64,000 nucleotides of DNA from Nocardia arthritidis NBRC 100137 (GTDB taxonomy: Bacteria > Actinomycetota > Actinomycetes > Mycobacteriales > Mycobacteriaceae), in contig NZ_BDBB01000005.1 of NCBI RefSeq assembly GCF_001612765.1, positions 62,001-126,000 of the forward strand, given 5' to 3'. The notes under the pieces are model-generated. The model did not search any database. It worked only from the letters and a program-made list of their open reading frames with translations, and had not been told where the DNA came from. Every line of letters begins with the position of its first letter. Within the stretch, counting starts at the first letter, position 1. Below, one piece after another: positions 46,384 to 55,177 of the stretch. The translations under genes and the position numbers were made by a program.

Positions 46384-46962
46384 ATGCCCGCGTTGATCGC
46401 TCCGACGACACGTCTGCATACGGCCTGGCTCGAGGCGCATGAGGAGTGGGGGCCCGGCCCACACGAGGACGGCTTCGGGCTGCGGCCGTCCGACGAGGTG
46501 AAATCGCCGACCGGTTTCGCGGCCTGGGTGGCCCGGCTGGGTGACGAATCGGGTCGGGCGGTGGTCGAGACGGGCCGGGCGCAGTGCACCTACCGATGGA
46601 TCGTCGAGGGCGACCGAGTGCTCGGCGGGATCGCTCTGCGGCATGGGTTCGACGACTTCGTGCGGTGGGCCGGCCACATCGGCTACGGCATCCGACCATC
46701 CGCGCGCCGGCGCGGGCTGGCCGGCTGGGCTCTGGGCCGGATGCTGGACGAGGCGGGGAGGCTCGGCATGGATCGCGTGCTGATCGTCTGCGCGGCCGAC
46801 AACATCGCCTCCGCGAAGACCATCGAGCGCCGAGGCGGCGTTCTCGAGCGCATCGTGGACACCCAACTCGGTCCGGCACGACGTTATTGGGTCGATATCG
46901 GTGTTCATGACCAGCGGCCCGCTCGCCGTGGCCGACAGCGGACAACGACGCCGGGGCAGTGA
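46384..46962 (+). CDS. GNAT-family N-acetyltransferase
   Basis: 192 residues from the ATG at 46384. The acetyl-CoA loop is YGIRPSARRRGLAGWALGRM (about 101-120; R/QxxGxG/A form RRRGLAG), followed by DRVLIVCAADNIASAKTIER and RRGGVLERIV, the conserved Asn and C-terminal strand of the group that includes YkkB/RimJ-like acetyltransferases. The N-terminal part (WGPGPHEDGFGL, FAAWVARLGDES) also matches that subgroup. Substrate unknown. It is followed 93 bases later by an unrelated gene on the same strand. Confidence 0.87.
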   Translation: MPALIAPTTRLHTAWLEAHEEWGPGPHEDGFGLRPSDEVKSPTGFAAWVARLGDESGRAVVETGRAQCTYRWIVEGDRVLGGIALRHGFDDFVRWAGHIGYGIRPSARRRGLAGWALGRMLDEAGRLGMDRVLIVCAADNIASAKTIERRGGVLERIVDTQLGPARRYWVDIGVHDQRPARRGRQRTTTPGQ

Positions 46963-47055
46963 GGACCACCCGGCGGTCGGGGCTGAAATTTTCCTGCCTT
47001 CCCTTCTGCGGTCGTAAAATAATCGGCACGAGTCCCCTCCTCGAGGAGGTCAGCG

Positions 47056-47778
47056 ATGACCGACAGCCCACGATCGATTGCCGCGACCGATAAAGCGCTC
47101 CCTCCCGGTGCGGATGAGGAGCGATTCTCCGGCTACGGGGTGATGGGAATGCCCTTCGCCAGCGGTCACTACTTGGCGCTGCGGCATTTCCCTGCCAGCT
47201 CGGTCGGTGCGGGGTATGACGCGGTGTGGCATCGTGACCCCGACGGCAAATGGGTGATCTACAGCAGTGTTTCCCCCGCGACCAGCTGCGCCCGCTATTT
47301 CGGATCAGCGCTCGAAGACGCTCGGACCGAGGACATCTCGGTGGATTGGACCGGGCCCGCGACCTTCACCGTGCGGGTGGGCGACAAGATCGTGTGGGAT
47401 CTCCAGCTGGGACGATCGGTGGCGACAGCCGCGATGACGAGTCTCGGCCGCATGATGCCCGCCGCTCTGTGGCGACGTCCCGCCGTCTTGTCGCTCATGT
47501 CGCGGGTGGCGGGGCCGGCGCTCGGCGTCGGGCGGGTCCGGCTCAACGGCACGTCCCCGAACGGTCAATGGTTCTCGGCCAATCCCCGGATGCTGTGGAC
47601 CGTCGAGAACAGTACCGCCCGGATCGACGGAATAGATATCGGTCCTCCGGGACCGCTGGCCGAGCAGGCCAAACTCGGTGACTTCTGGCTGCCGCAACGC
47701 GGAGTGTTCGCCGTGGGCGAGTCCTATTTCGAACAATACGATCCGACGCGCCATCACCCGGCCCGCCCCGGTGCATGA
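47056..47778 (+). CDS. uncharacterised protein, 240 residues
   Basis: The ATG at 47056 has GAGGAGG nine bases upstream. The sequence looks beta-rich and soluble: FASGHYLALRHFPASSVGAG, AVWHRDPDGKWVIYSSVSPA, then VDWTGPATFTVRVGDKIVWD. A less polar middle (about 118-155: MTSLGRMMPAALW, LSLMSRVAGPALG) could touch a membrane but is too short and Arg-interrupted for a clear helix. The C-terminal part repeats strand-like text (LWTVENSTARIDGIDIG). It resembles actinomycete hypothetical proteins with a lipocalin- or ligand-binding-like fold, but I cannot name the family. Confidence 0.65.
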   Translation: MTDSPRSIAATDKALPPGADEERFSGYGVMGMPFASGHYLALRHFPASSVGAGYDAVWHRDPDGKWVIYSSVSPATSCARYFGSALEDARTEDISVDWTGPATFTVRVGDKIVWDLQLGRSVATAAMTSLGRMMPAALWRRPAVLSLMSRVAGPALGVGRVRLNGTSPNGQWFSANPRMLWTVENSTARIDGIDIGPPGPLAEQAKLGDFWLPQRGVFAVGESYFEQYDPTRHHPARPGA

Positions 47779-47909
47779 CGGTCGCGCCGCTTCGGCTGCT
47801 CAACGGTTTCACCGGACCGCCAGACACCTGCGGTCGGCGCATCGCGCCCACGCCCGGGTAGACCTCAGTGTTCCGAGCGCGGACGCCGAACGAGCAGCCC
47901 GTGGAGCGG

Positions 47910-48728
47910 TCAGCCCGCTCGGCGTCCGGTGACCAACAGGTACTCCCACTCCATCCGCCCGTCGCCCAGATCGTGCTGGGACGCGAGGTCCGCGAGAGCC
48001 CGGTCCAACTGCGCGATCTTGTCGGGGTCCCCCGCAATGGCCTTGTACACCGCGACCGTCGGTCCGTAGTACGTCTTGAAGAAGTCGCGGAACTCCGCGG
48101 CGTCGGCGAAACGGTCGATGACCGCGTTCTCGCGGCGTAGCTCCAGGTCGGTGACGCGATCGCCGAGCAGCGACCGGACATGCGCTTCGTCGCCCCACAG
48201 TGGGGGCGGCTGCGCGCCGGGCGGAGGCGGCGGAGCGAACGGTTTCATCGTGGCGAACATCTGTCCGATGAATCCGGAGGGTGTCCAGTTGATCAGCCCG
48301 ATCGTGCCGCCCGGTTTGGCCACGCGCACCAGTTCGTCCGCGGCCGCCTGGTGGAACGGCGCGAACATGACACCGACGCAGGAGATCACCGCGTCGAACT
48401 CGGCATCGGAGAAGGGCAACGCCTCGGCATCGGCTTCCTGCCACTGAAGGTCGACGCCCCGGTCGGCGGCGATACGCCGACCCGCCTCGAACAGTTCCGG
48501 CGTCAGATCGCTCGCCACCACATCCGCACCGGCCTCGGCAGCCGGGATCGCGGCGTTCCCCGACCCGGCCGCGACGTCCAGCACCCGTTGATCCGGGCCG
48601 ATACGGCAGACCTCGACAAGCCGACGGCCCAGCCCAGGGATGACTTCGGCGGCGATGGACGAATAGTCGCCCAGGGCCCACATCGCGCGATGCCGCCGCT
48701 TGAGATCAGCGGAGCCGGATTCGGTCAT
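47910..48728 (-). CDS. class I SAM-dependent methyltransferase
   Basis: 272 residues from the ATG at 48728 (GGAG upstream). Motif I is VLDVAAGSGNAAIPAA (about 49-64), motif II region VVASDLTPELFEAGRR, and post-motif elements LPFSDAEFDAVISCVGVMF (about 104-122) and RVAKPGGTIGLINWTPSG (about 138-155). These match the methyltransferase-11/25 group that includes UbiE-like enzymes. The Pro-rich loop PPPPPGAQPPPLWGDE is usual in actinomycete members. The acceptor is unknown. Divergent from a second methyltransferase gene at 48994, but the two are not close in sequence. Confidence 0.9.
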   Translation of the reverse strand: MTESGSADLKRRHRAMWALGDYSSIAAEVIPGLGRRLVEVCRIGPDQRVLDVAAGSGNAAIPAAEAGADVVASDLTPELFEAGRRIAADRGVDLQWQEADAEALPFSDAEFDAVISCVGVMFAPFHQAAADELVRVAKPGGTIGLINWTPSGFIGQMFATMKPFAPPPPPGAQPPPLWGDEAHVRSLLGDRVTDLELRRENAVIDRFADAAEFRDFFKTYYGPTVAVYKAIAGDPDKIAQLDRALADLASQHDLGDGRMEWEYLLVTGRRAG

Positions 48729-48993
48729 CTGACGCTCCTCTGTAGTCGGGCTCGTGAACACCGCCGAAATGGCCATCGAATCTTCTGCGCGAGCCGAGCG
48801 AGTGTTACCCGGTAAAGGTCGCAACAAACGGAGCCACTTGCCGCGACAGGTCAGCTACTGCCCGTCGAGTCGCTGTCGGCAGAGTTCGTGCGGCCCGTTG
48901 GAAGATATCCGCCCCGGTCGAGGGCCACGGCAGCTACCGGCGACGCGAAGGACGTGTTGCCATCTGCCGGGGTGCCGAGATTACTGTCGGGAT

Positions 48994-49836
48994 ATGCCGA
49001 GTGAGCCCCCGCCGTCCATCCCGTCATTCCATGTGAACGCGATTCCCGACGCTTCGCGCCCTAATACCGACGATCCGATGGCCGCGCTGGTCGGCATCCT
49101 GGATCTCCAGGCGGCGCTGCCGGGTATTCGGCGCATGCGCGCGTGGGGGCACGAGGTTTTGGCCGTCCAACCGGGCGAGCGCGCACTGGATATCGGCGCC
49201 GGGACGGGCACCGAAGTGATCGAACTGGCCGGTCGAGTCGGGCCGGGCGGCGAAGCGGTCGGCGTCGACCCGAATCCTGCGATGCTCGCGATCGCCCGTG
49301 GGCGCGCCGAGACGGCCGACTCTCGGGCTCGTTTCGTCGAAGGCACCGCCTATCACCTGCCGTTCCCGGACGGTTACTTCGACGCGGTGCGCTGCGAGCG
49401 CGTCTACCAGCACCTCGACGACCCTGCCGCCGCCACCGCCGAGATCGCTCGAGTCCTGCGGCCGGGCGGGCGCGCGCTGCTCATCGATAGCGACTGGCAC
49501 ACGGCCATCGCGCATCCCGGCGACGACGACGTGATGGCCCGCCTGTCCACGTCGCTGCTCGCGACCACCCCGAACCCCAAATCGGGCCGAAGCCTGCGCG
49601 GCCTGCTCACGGCCGCCGGTTTCGCTATCGACGACATCGGATCGGAGGCGGTGATCTGGGATCCGCAGACCATCCGCCCCCTCTTCGCCCAGATGACCGA
49701 GCGTGCCCGCGCCGACGGCGTGATCACCGAGCAGGAACGCGACGACCTGGCCGCCACCATGGAGGCGGGCATCGCCAAAGGCGACTACCACCTCTCGGTC
49801 ACCATGTTCGCTGTGCTCGGCCACCGAGGAGAGTGA
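48994..49836 (+). CDS. class I SAM-dependent methyltransferase
   Basis: 280 residues. SAM-binding motif I is ALDIGAGTGTEVIELA (about 64-79), followed by VGVDPNPAMLAIARGR, then LPFPDGYFDAVRCERVYQHL (about 125-144) and RVLRPGGRALLIDSDWHTAI. The order and the VYQHLDDP segment fit the UbiE/demethylmenaquinone-like group, and the C-terminus LLTAAGFAIDDIG carries the usual GF turn. The acceptor cannot be predicted. The ATG at 48994 is the only start that leaves a normal N-terminal length; the 265-base gap to the divergent methyltransferase holds the promoters. Confidence 0.9.
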   Translation: MPSEPPPSIPSFHVNAIPDASRPNTDDPMAALVGILDLQAALPGIRRMRAWGHEVLAVQPGERALDIGAGTGTEVIELAGRVGPGGEAVGVDPNPAMLAIARGRAETADSRARFVEGTAYHLPFPDGYFDAVRCERVYQHLDDPAAATAEIARVLRPGGRALLIDSDWHTAIAHPGDDDVMARLSTSLLATTPNPKSGRSLRGLLTAAGFAIDDIGSEAVIWDPQTIRPLFAQMTERARADGVITEQERDDLAATMEAGIAKGDYHLSVTMFAVLGHRGE

Positions 49837-49961
49837 GCCGCCCGGCTCTCACCGTTGCCGCCCCGCATCCGGCCGGATACGCCCGGCCTCCACCAGGACC
49901 CGCCACGCAGCCGTCTTGCGCGGACATTCCCCCACGCGACAAGCACGGTGCCGCTGCATGG

Positions 49962-50189
49962 TCATCTGCGCCTCCCCCACGCCCATCGCGTGATCGGGGC
50001 GTCATGCGGGAAACCCATCGGCCAAACCGTCGTGTCCATGTCTCCGCGCTCCCGTTCCACTCGCCGGGTGATCTCGTCCACGCTGCGCCCCTCCGGCAAC
50101 CGAACAGGCCACAGCCACAAGGTCATGCCGACCAGCACGGTGAGCAGCACCGCACCGATCGCGACCGCCAACAGTTGCCACCCGGTCAC
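49962..50189 (-). CDS. small single-span membrane protein, 75 residues
   Basis: The GTG at 50189 is preceded by GGAGG (5 bases) and overlaps the stop of the upstream gene as GTGA, so translation is coupled. One membrane helix lies at about residues 4-25 (QLLAVAIGAVLLTVLVGMTLWLWP), then a charged segment RSVDEITRRVERERGDMD and a Trp-rich end (TVWPMGF, ITRWAWGRRR). Function unknown; its partner is the 124-residue protein encoded just upstream, and both are divergent from an XRE regulator. Confidence 0.7.
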   Translation of the reverse strand: MTGWQLLAVAIGAVLLTVLVGMTLWLWPVRLPEGRSVDEITRRVERERGDMDTTVWPMGFPHDAPITRWAWGRRR

Positions 50190-50560
50190 GGCAACCTCCG
50201 GTACGGGTGATCGATGGGCAGCAGCGACGGCCACCGATACCCGCGCGGATATGTCTGCTCCGGAGTGATCAGGTCGCATAGTTCGGTGACCGCACGGGCG
50301 AACGGCTCGACATGAGCCGGCCCCGGCACGATCACCGCGACCGCATCCGCCACCCGGATATGCTCGACCACCAGCAGAGCCGTCGTCCGGACCGCCGTAG
50401 CGAAGACGATCAGCTCCACCACGAAATACCCACGTGCAGTGACTATTTCACGGATCAGCCACTTATCGCGTTGCTCGTCCGCACCGGAAACCTCGCGCCG
50501 AATGAAGCCCAGCGCGTTCGGGCCCAGAGGCTTTGTGCCACAGCGATTCTCTTCGTACAT
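50186..50560 (-). CDS. uncharacterised protein paired with a small membrane protein, 124 residues
   Basis: The ATG at 50560 has GGGGAG about 7 bases upstream. The sequence begins MYEENRCGTKPLGPNALGF, has helix-rich text (DEQRDKWLIREIVTARGYFV), an apolar helix LIVFATAVRTTALLVVEHI (about 54-72), and ends RGYRWPSLLPIDHPYRRLP. Proteins of this kind recur in Nocardia next to XRE regulators, as far as I recall, without known function. The stop overlaps the start of the following 75-residue membrane protein by four bases. The divergent regulator at 50781 and two palindromes between them indicate a single controlled unit. Confidence 0.7.
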   Translation of the reverse strand: MYEENRCGTKPLGPNALGFIRREVSGADEQRDKWLIREIVTARGYFVVELIVFATAVRTTALLVVEHIRVADAVAVIVPGPAHVEPFARAVTELCDLITPEQTYPRGYRWPSLLPIDHPYRRLP

Positions 50561-50670
50561 CCTGACTCCCCTGCTCGACCTGTCGGTGGGCACCAGTCGC
50601 CAGGGACGCATGAAGAGCATCGACCTGACGGTGGGCTGCGCAGCACGCTAGGTAGCTACGGAGGCGTCGC

Positions 50671-50706
50671 CGGGTACGGTTCGTACCCGATACTGTCCAG
50701 TGGACA
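50671..50706. promoter_or_regulatory. two tandem palindromes between divergent genes
   Basis: CGGGTACG-GTT-CGTACCCG (50671-50689) is a perfect 8-bp inverted repeat with a 3-base spacer. Five bases on, TGTCCA-G-TGGACA (50694-50706) is a perfect 6-bp inverted repeat with a 1-base spacer. They lie between the two-gene unit reading left from 50560 and the XRE gene starting at 50781. They are strong candidates for the binding sites of that regulator. Confidence 0.65.
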
Positions 50707-50780
50707 TCGGATTCATCCCTCTGCGGCCGAGATCGTCGGCTACGCTTGATTCGTCGAACCAGCGGCGAGAGGGGACAGCC

Positions 50781-52007
50781 GTGTGCAGCTCCGATGATGC
50801 CCCGGTGGGCGCGCGGATTCGGCGGCACCGCGAGCGGGCCGGTATGTCGCGCCCGGTTCTCGCGGGGCTGGTCGGCCGTTCCGCCGAGTGGTTGAAGGCC
50901 GTGGAGAACGGTCGACTGCAGAGTCCGCGCCTGCCGATGTTGCTTCGTATCGCCCGTGCCCTGGAACTGGACGATCTGGCCGAGTTGACCGGAGATGGGC
51001 ATGCGGTTCCGGTCGCTGTCTTCGCCGGCGAACGCCATGCGGCCCTGACCGATGTGCAGTCGGCGCTGACGGACTATCGCCTGGCGGCCGCGGACAACTC
51101 GGCGGGCACCGAGCACTTGGCTTTGCGACTGGCGCAGGCGTGGCAGGTGCGACACGCGAGCCCCGATCACCGGTCGCAACTCGGTTCGCTACTACCTGGA
51201 CTGATCAGGGACGCGCAGAACGCCGTGCGCCTTCCCGGCGATGGTCGCCGGGCGGCCCGGCGTGTTCTGGCCGGGGTGTACCAGCTCGCGGATTTCTTCG
51301 TGGCGTACCAGCCTGCTCCGGAACTCGTCTGGCTCGTCGCCGATCGCGCTCTGAACGAGGGGTATGAGGCAGACGATCCGTACCTGATCGCGAGCGGCGC
51401 GTGGTCGATGGTTCAGGCGCTGCGGGACTCCGGCCGCTGGGAGGAGGGAATCGCTCTGGCCCGCACGGCTATCGCGCAGGTGGAACCGTACCTGAACCGG
51501 GCGGGCACGTCGGACGACTGGCACGGGATCGCAGGGGCTCTGCAGGCCGAAATCGCCTATGTACATGCCCGTCGCGGCCGCTACGGCGAAGCGTGGGCGT
51601 ACTGGGAATCGGCCGATCGGATCGCCCAGCGCCTCGGGCCTACCTACCGGCACGTCCAGACATCGTTCTCCATCCCGGTGATGCAAGCACACGCAACGAC
51701 ACTCGGAGTCGAACTGCGACGAACGGGTGAAGGGCTCCGTGCGGCCCACGCGCTGGACGCCGACCGGATAGCTTCCGTCCCACGCCGCAGCCGTCATTTC
51801 ATCGAGGTGGCCCGCGCCCACTACCAGCGTGACGAACTCGTAGCCGCCCTCGCGATGCTCGACAAGTCCGAACGCACCGCACCCGAGACGATCCGATACA
51901 ACGGCTACGCGCGCGACATGCTGCACGCGCTACGGAGGCGACCGCCGTCCGGGATGGGCGAGGACGTTCGAGCTCTGTGTGACCGGGTCGGCGTCGCAGC
52001 ACGCTGA
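50781..52007 (+). CDS. XRE-family regulator with TPR-like C-terminal domain
   Basis: 408 residues from the GTG at 50781 (GAGAGGGG upstream), preferred over the ATG at 50700. An N-terminal helix-turn-helix is seen at about 8-65: VGARIRRHRERAGMSRPVLA then LVGRSAEWLKAVENGRLQSP. The remaining ~330 residues are a string of amphipathic helices with TPR-like character (RVLAGVYQLADFFVAYQPAP, ASGAWSMVQALRDSGRWEEG, EIAYVHARRGRYGEAWAYWE, ARAHYQRDELVAALAMLDKS). This is a common Nocardia/Streptomyces architecture, with peptide- or protein-sensing by the TPR part proposed. It is divergent from the two-gene membrane unit, with two palindromes in between. Confidence 0.9.
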   Translation: MCSSDDAPVGARIRRHRERAGMSRPVLAGLVGRSAEWLKAVENGRLQSPRLPMLLRIARALELDDLAELTGDGHAVPVAVFAGERHAALTDVQSALTDYRLAAADNSAGTEHLALRLAQAWQVRHASPDHRSQLGSLLPGLIRDAQNAVRLPGDGRRAARRVLAGVYQLADFFVAYQPAPELVWLVADRALNEGYEADDPYLIASGAWSMVQALRDSGRWEEGIALARTAIAQVEPYLNRAGTSDDWHGIAGALQAEIAYVHARRGRYGEAWAYWESADRIAQRLGPTYRHVQTSFSIPVMQAHATTLGVELRRTGEGLRAAHALDADRIASVPRRSRHFIEVARAHYQRDELVAALAMLDKSERTAPETIRYNGYARDMLHALRRRPPSGMGEDVRALCDRVGVAAR

Positions 52008-52054
52008 AGTGAGCCACTCGTCCTCAGCCGGTAGCGGTGCCGCCATTGCTCCCC

Positions 52055-52279
52055 TCAGAAAAAATGACACTGGTCGGGCGGCAGGACGCGCACCACGCAC
52101 AGGCCGACGATGCCGAAGAACAGGACGCTCGCGATCGCGCCTCGTACCGCATCGACGACGCCCGGTGGCACTTCCACGGCCGCCGCGACCGGTTCGGCGG
52201 TCGCCGTCGCAGGTGCGGCGGTCGCGGCGGTCAGGGCGATCGCCGCTGCGGCGATGATGCGCATACCGGCATGCTTCAT
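52055..52279 (-). CDS. small exported or membrane protein, 74 residues
   Basis: The ATG at 52279 has GGAG about 8 bases upstream. A signal peptide is likely: IIAAAAIALTAATAAPATATA with cleavage near 28. After a short Ala/Val/Pro segment comes a second hydrophobic stretch, VRGAIASVLFFGIVGLCVVRVL (about 45-66), so the mature peptide of about 46 residues may stay in the membrane by its C-terminal part. It ends LPPDQCHFF. No family is recognised. It is convergent with the XRE gene, 47 bases away. Confidence 0.6.
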   Translation of the reverse strand: MKHAGMRIIAAAAIALTAATAAPATATAEPVAAAVEVPPGVVDAVRGAIASVLFFGIVGLCVVRVLPPDQCHFF

Positions 52280-52376
52280 GGTCGACTCCTCGTGCTCGGC
52301 CCCGACCGTGTGACGAGCCTATCCCCGTCGGCGAAACCGGGGCAGACGTCAATTCCGGTGGCTACAGCGGTGATAC

Positions 52377-52910
52377 CTACCCCACGTCCCGGCGCAGCCA
52401 AGTGACCTCGGCGCCGGTTTCCGTTCCGTAGCGGTAGATTTCGAGGTCCTCGTCCCATGCGGTGCCGAGGGCGCGGTCGATTTCGGCGGCCAGGTCGTAG
52501 GCGGAGTACTTGCCGAGTTCGCGGGTGGCCTGGAGCATGGCGCGCAGGCGCATCTCACCGACCATGACGTCGCCGTTGGCGCTCGTGGAGCCGTGCCACA
52601 GACCGAGGCCGGGGACGAAGCTGTAGCGTTCGCCGTCCACGCCGTCGCTGGGGTCCTCGGTCACCTCGAAGCGCAGAACGGGCCAGGAGCGCAACGATTG
52701 GGCGATCTTCGAGGCGGTGCCGACCGGACCGATCCACTCACTGGTGGCGCGCAGTTGGCCGTCGGCCGGTTGGGCGGTCCAGCGCAGTTTCGCCGGGGCG
52801 CCCAGGGCCGAGGTGAGTGCCCACTCGACATGCGGGCACAGCGCGGCAGGCGACGAGTGGATGTAGACCACACCCGCCGTCGCGTCCGCGAACTGACTCG
52901 ATGCGCGCAC
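52377..52910 (-). CDS. DUF3145 family protein
   Basis: 177 residues from the second of two adjacent GTG codons (52910), eight bases after GGAGG; the first GTG (52913) adds one residue. The sequence starts VRASSQFADATAGVVYIHSS, has CPHVEWALTSALG and PVLRFEVTEDPSDGVDGERYSF in pieces typical of the family, and ends EVTWLRRDVG. DUF3145 proteins are conserved in Actinobacteria as single-copy cytoplasmic proteins of about 165 residues, with no established role. Intact length and conserved start argue against decay. Confidence 0.85.
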   Translation of the reverse strand: MRASSQFADATAGVVYIHSSPAALCPHVEWALTSALGAPAKLRWTAQPADGQLRATSEWIGPVGTASKIAQSLRSWPVLRFEVTEDPSDGVDGERYSFVPGLGLWHGSTSANGDVMVGEMRLRAMLQATRELGKYSAYDLAAEIDRALGTAWDEDLEIYRYGTETGAEVTWLRRDVG

Positions 52911-53005
52911 CACCAATACCTCCAGCTTCGACGAGGACCGTCTTCCCCAACGATTCGTCGGACTGGCGTTGCCTGAGTGTACTGGAGTGCCCGAAGTTAC
53001 ACGTG

Positions 53006-53839
53006 TTACTTCGCGACCGTGTTGCGACCGGCTGTCGCCTCCGCGATCACGGCGTCGCTCAGTGGTGGCCAGGCCGCCCGCGCCCAGTCGCCGAAATTCT
53101 CGTCGCTCAGGGCGAGACACGCCAACCCCGTTTTCGGGTCAACCCATAAAAATGTCCCGGATTGGCCGAAATGTCCATAGGTTTGTGGCGAATTCGTGCC
53201 ACCGGTCCAGTGCGGAGACTTGCCGTCGCGGATTTCGAAGCCGAGTCCCCAGTCGTTGGGGCGCTGCGAACCGTAGCCGGGCAGCACGCCGTTCAGGCCG
53301 GGGAACTGGACGGAGGTGGCCTCCGCGTGCGTCTGCGCCGAGATCAACCGAGGGTTCAGCAATTCGGCGGCGAAGCGGGCCAAGTCCGTCGCGCTGGACC
53401 GTCCCGCGTGCCCGGCCGGACCCGCCAGGACCGACGCGGTCATGCCCAGCGGCTCGAACACGGCGTCGCGCAGGTACTCGTCGAACGCTATCCCGGTTTG
53501 CTCGGTGAGGAATTCGGCGAGCACTTCGAAACCCGCGCTGGAGTAGATCCGCCGCGACCCTGGCGACGCCTGGATGTCGGTGGTGTCGAACGCGAGTCCG
53601 GACGCGTGCGCCAGCAGATGACGCACCGTGGCGCCGGGCGGTCCGGCGGGCTGGCCGAGGTCGACCGCGCCCTCCTCCACGGCGACGAGCACGGCATAGG
53701 CGACCAGCGGCTTGGTCACCGACGCGAGCGGGAACACCCGCTCGACATCGCCTTCGCTCGCGACGCCGCCGTCGGCGGTGACCACCGCGGCCGCCGCGTG
53801 CCGAACCGGCCATTCCCGAATTTGCTCGAGTGAACGCAC
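53006..53839 (-). CDS. serine hydrolase, class C beta-lactamase fold
   Basis: 277 residues from the GTG at 53839. The catalytic SxxK is FPLASVTKPLVAYAVLV (Ser at about 40, Lys at about 43); the second element is RRIYSSAGFEVLAEFL (YSS in place of YxN, Tyr at about 99); the third is the HxG-like YGHFGQSGTFLWVDPKTG. The protein is small for the family (usual 350-400), lacking much of the all-helical insert, like D-aminopeptidase/esterase-type members. It has no signal peptide, so it acts inside the cell. Divergent from a second serine hydrolase, with 42 bases between starts. Confidence 0.9.
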   Translation of the reverse strand: MRSLEQIREWPVRHAAAAVVTADGGVASEGDVERVFPLASVTKPLVAYAVLVAVEEGAVDLGQPAGPPGATVRHLLAHASGLAFDTTDIQASPGSRRIYSSAGFEVLAEFLTEQTGIAFDEYLRDAVFEPLGMTASVLAGPAGHAGRSSATDLARFAAELLNPRLISAQTHAEATSVQFPGLNGVLPGYGSQRPNDWGLGFEIRDGKSPHWTGGTNSPQTYGHFGQSGTFLWVDPKTGLACLALSDENFGDWARAAWPPLSDAVIAEATAGRNTVAK

Positions 53840-53881
53840 CCTGCGAGCCTACGAGAACCGGGTAGCTACCATCGACTCGCC

Positions 53882-55075
53882 ATGAGTGAAAAGCCCACTG
53901 TTCACGGCGAGGTCGCATCAGGTTTCGAACCGGTCGCCGACGCCTTCCGCCGCAACTTCGAGCACCACGGTGAAATCGGCGCCGCCGTAGCGGTCTACGC
54001 CGGTGAGCGCCCCGTGGTGGACCTGTGGGCCGGCTTTCGTGATCGCCGGCGCACGCTGCCCTGGGAGCGGGACACGATCGTTCCGGTGTTCTCCTCGACC
54101 AAGGGCATGGCGGCGTTCACCGTCGCCACCGTGGTAGCCAAGGGTCTGCTCGACTACGAGCAGCCGGTGGCGAAGTACTGGCCGGAGTTCGCCGTCCACG
54201 GCAAGGACGCGATCACGGTGCGCCAGTTGATCGACCACCAGGCCGGGCTGTCCGGCCTCAGCGAGATCGTGCGGCTGCCCCAGATCGCCGACCTGGACGG
54301 CCTCGCACGCATTCTCGCGGCGCAGAAACCGGCCTGGCGGCCCAGCACCAGGCATGGCTATCACGCGATCACCCTCGGCCTCTACCAGGGCGAGCTGCTG
54401 CGGCGCGTCGACCCGCACCGCCGCACGCTCGGACGGATCTTCGCCGAGGACATCGCCGCACCGCTCGGCGTGGATTTCTGCATCGGCCTGCCCGCCGAGC
54501 AGAGCATGGACCGCATCGCCGCGATGTCGGCCACCCGCGGCCTGGACGTGTTGCGCTACGAGCGCGATATCCCGCTGCGGATCGGGGCGGAGATCTCCGC
54601 CGGACGCGGGCTGTCGCACGCGGCGCTGACCAACCCGCGCTGCGGGGCTCCGGCGCGGGCGACCCGGCGCGAGTTCCTCGAGGTGGAACTGCCCGGGTCC
54701 AACGGGGTGGGCAATGCCCGCGCGCTGGCCAAGGTCTACGGCGCGGCCGCCGGTCGCACCGGCGCGCTCCCGATCGACGACGCGCTGCTGGACCGGCTCG
54801 CCACCGACCGGACCGCCGACGACGTCCCCGCCGCGGACTTGGTGCTGCACACCAAAAGCCGCTACCACCTCGGCTTCCGCAAGTCGCGCGGGAGCTTCCG
54901 CTTCGGCTCCGACAAACGCGCCTACGGCACCACGGGACTCGGCGGTTCGTTCGGGTTCGCGGACCCGGCCACCGGTCTGGGCTTCGGTTACACGATGAAC
55001 CGGCTTGGCCTTGCCGTCCTCGACGACGTCCGCAGCCGCAACCTGCGCGAAGCCCTGCTGCGCTGCCGGATCTGA
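53882..55075 (+). CDS. serine hydrolase, EstB/LipL-like esterase
   Basis: 397 residues. The nucleophile motif is VPVFSSTKGMAAFTVA (about 61-76; SSTK), the second element is RHGYHAITLGLYQGELL (Tyr at about 159), and the C-terminal GTTGLGGSFGFADPATGLGF replaces KTG with LGGS, the pattern of EstB-type carboxylesterases within the beta-lactamase superfamily. The N-terminus (VADAFRRNFEHHGEIGAAVA, GERPVVDLWAGFRD) matches the same group, widespread in mycolate-forming actinomycetes. No signal peptide. It shares a 42-base divergent promoter region with another serine hydrolase. Confidence 0.92.
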   Translation: MSEKPTVHGEVASGFEPVADAFRRNFEHHGEIGAAVAVYAGERPVVDLWAGFRDRRRTLPWERDTIVPVFSSTKGMAAFTVATVVAKGLLDYEQPVAKYWPEFAVHGKDAITVRQLIDHQAGLSGLSEIVRLPQIADLDGLARILAAQKPAWRPSTRHGYHAITLGLYQGELLRRVDPHRRTLGRIFAEDIAAPLGVDFCIGLPAEQSMDRIAAMSATRGLDVLRYERDIPLRIGAEISAGRGLSHAALTNPRCGAPARATRREFLEVELPGSNGVGNARALAKVYGAAAGRTGALPIDDALLDRLATDRTADDVPAADLVLHTKSRYHLGFRKSRGSFRFGSDKRAYGTTGLGGSFGFADPATGLGFGYTMNRLGLAVLDDVRSRNLREALLRCRI

Positions 55076-55177
55076 ACCACGGCGGCACGCCGGGCCTCTC
55101 GCGATCCGCTGTCCGGGCTGCCTACACTCAGCAGGCACGGGCCGACCAGTTACCGACCGGTGGAATCGAGGGATCTC

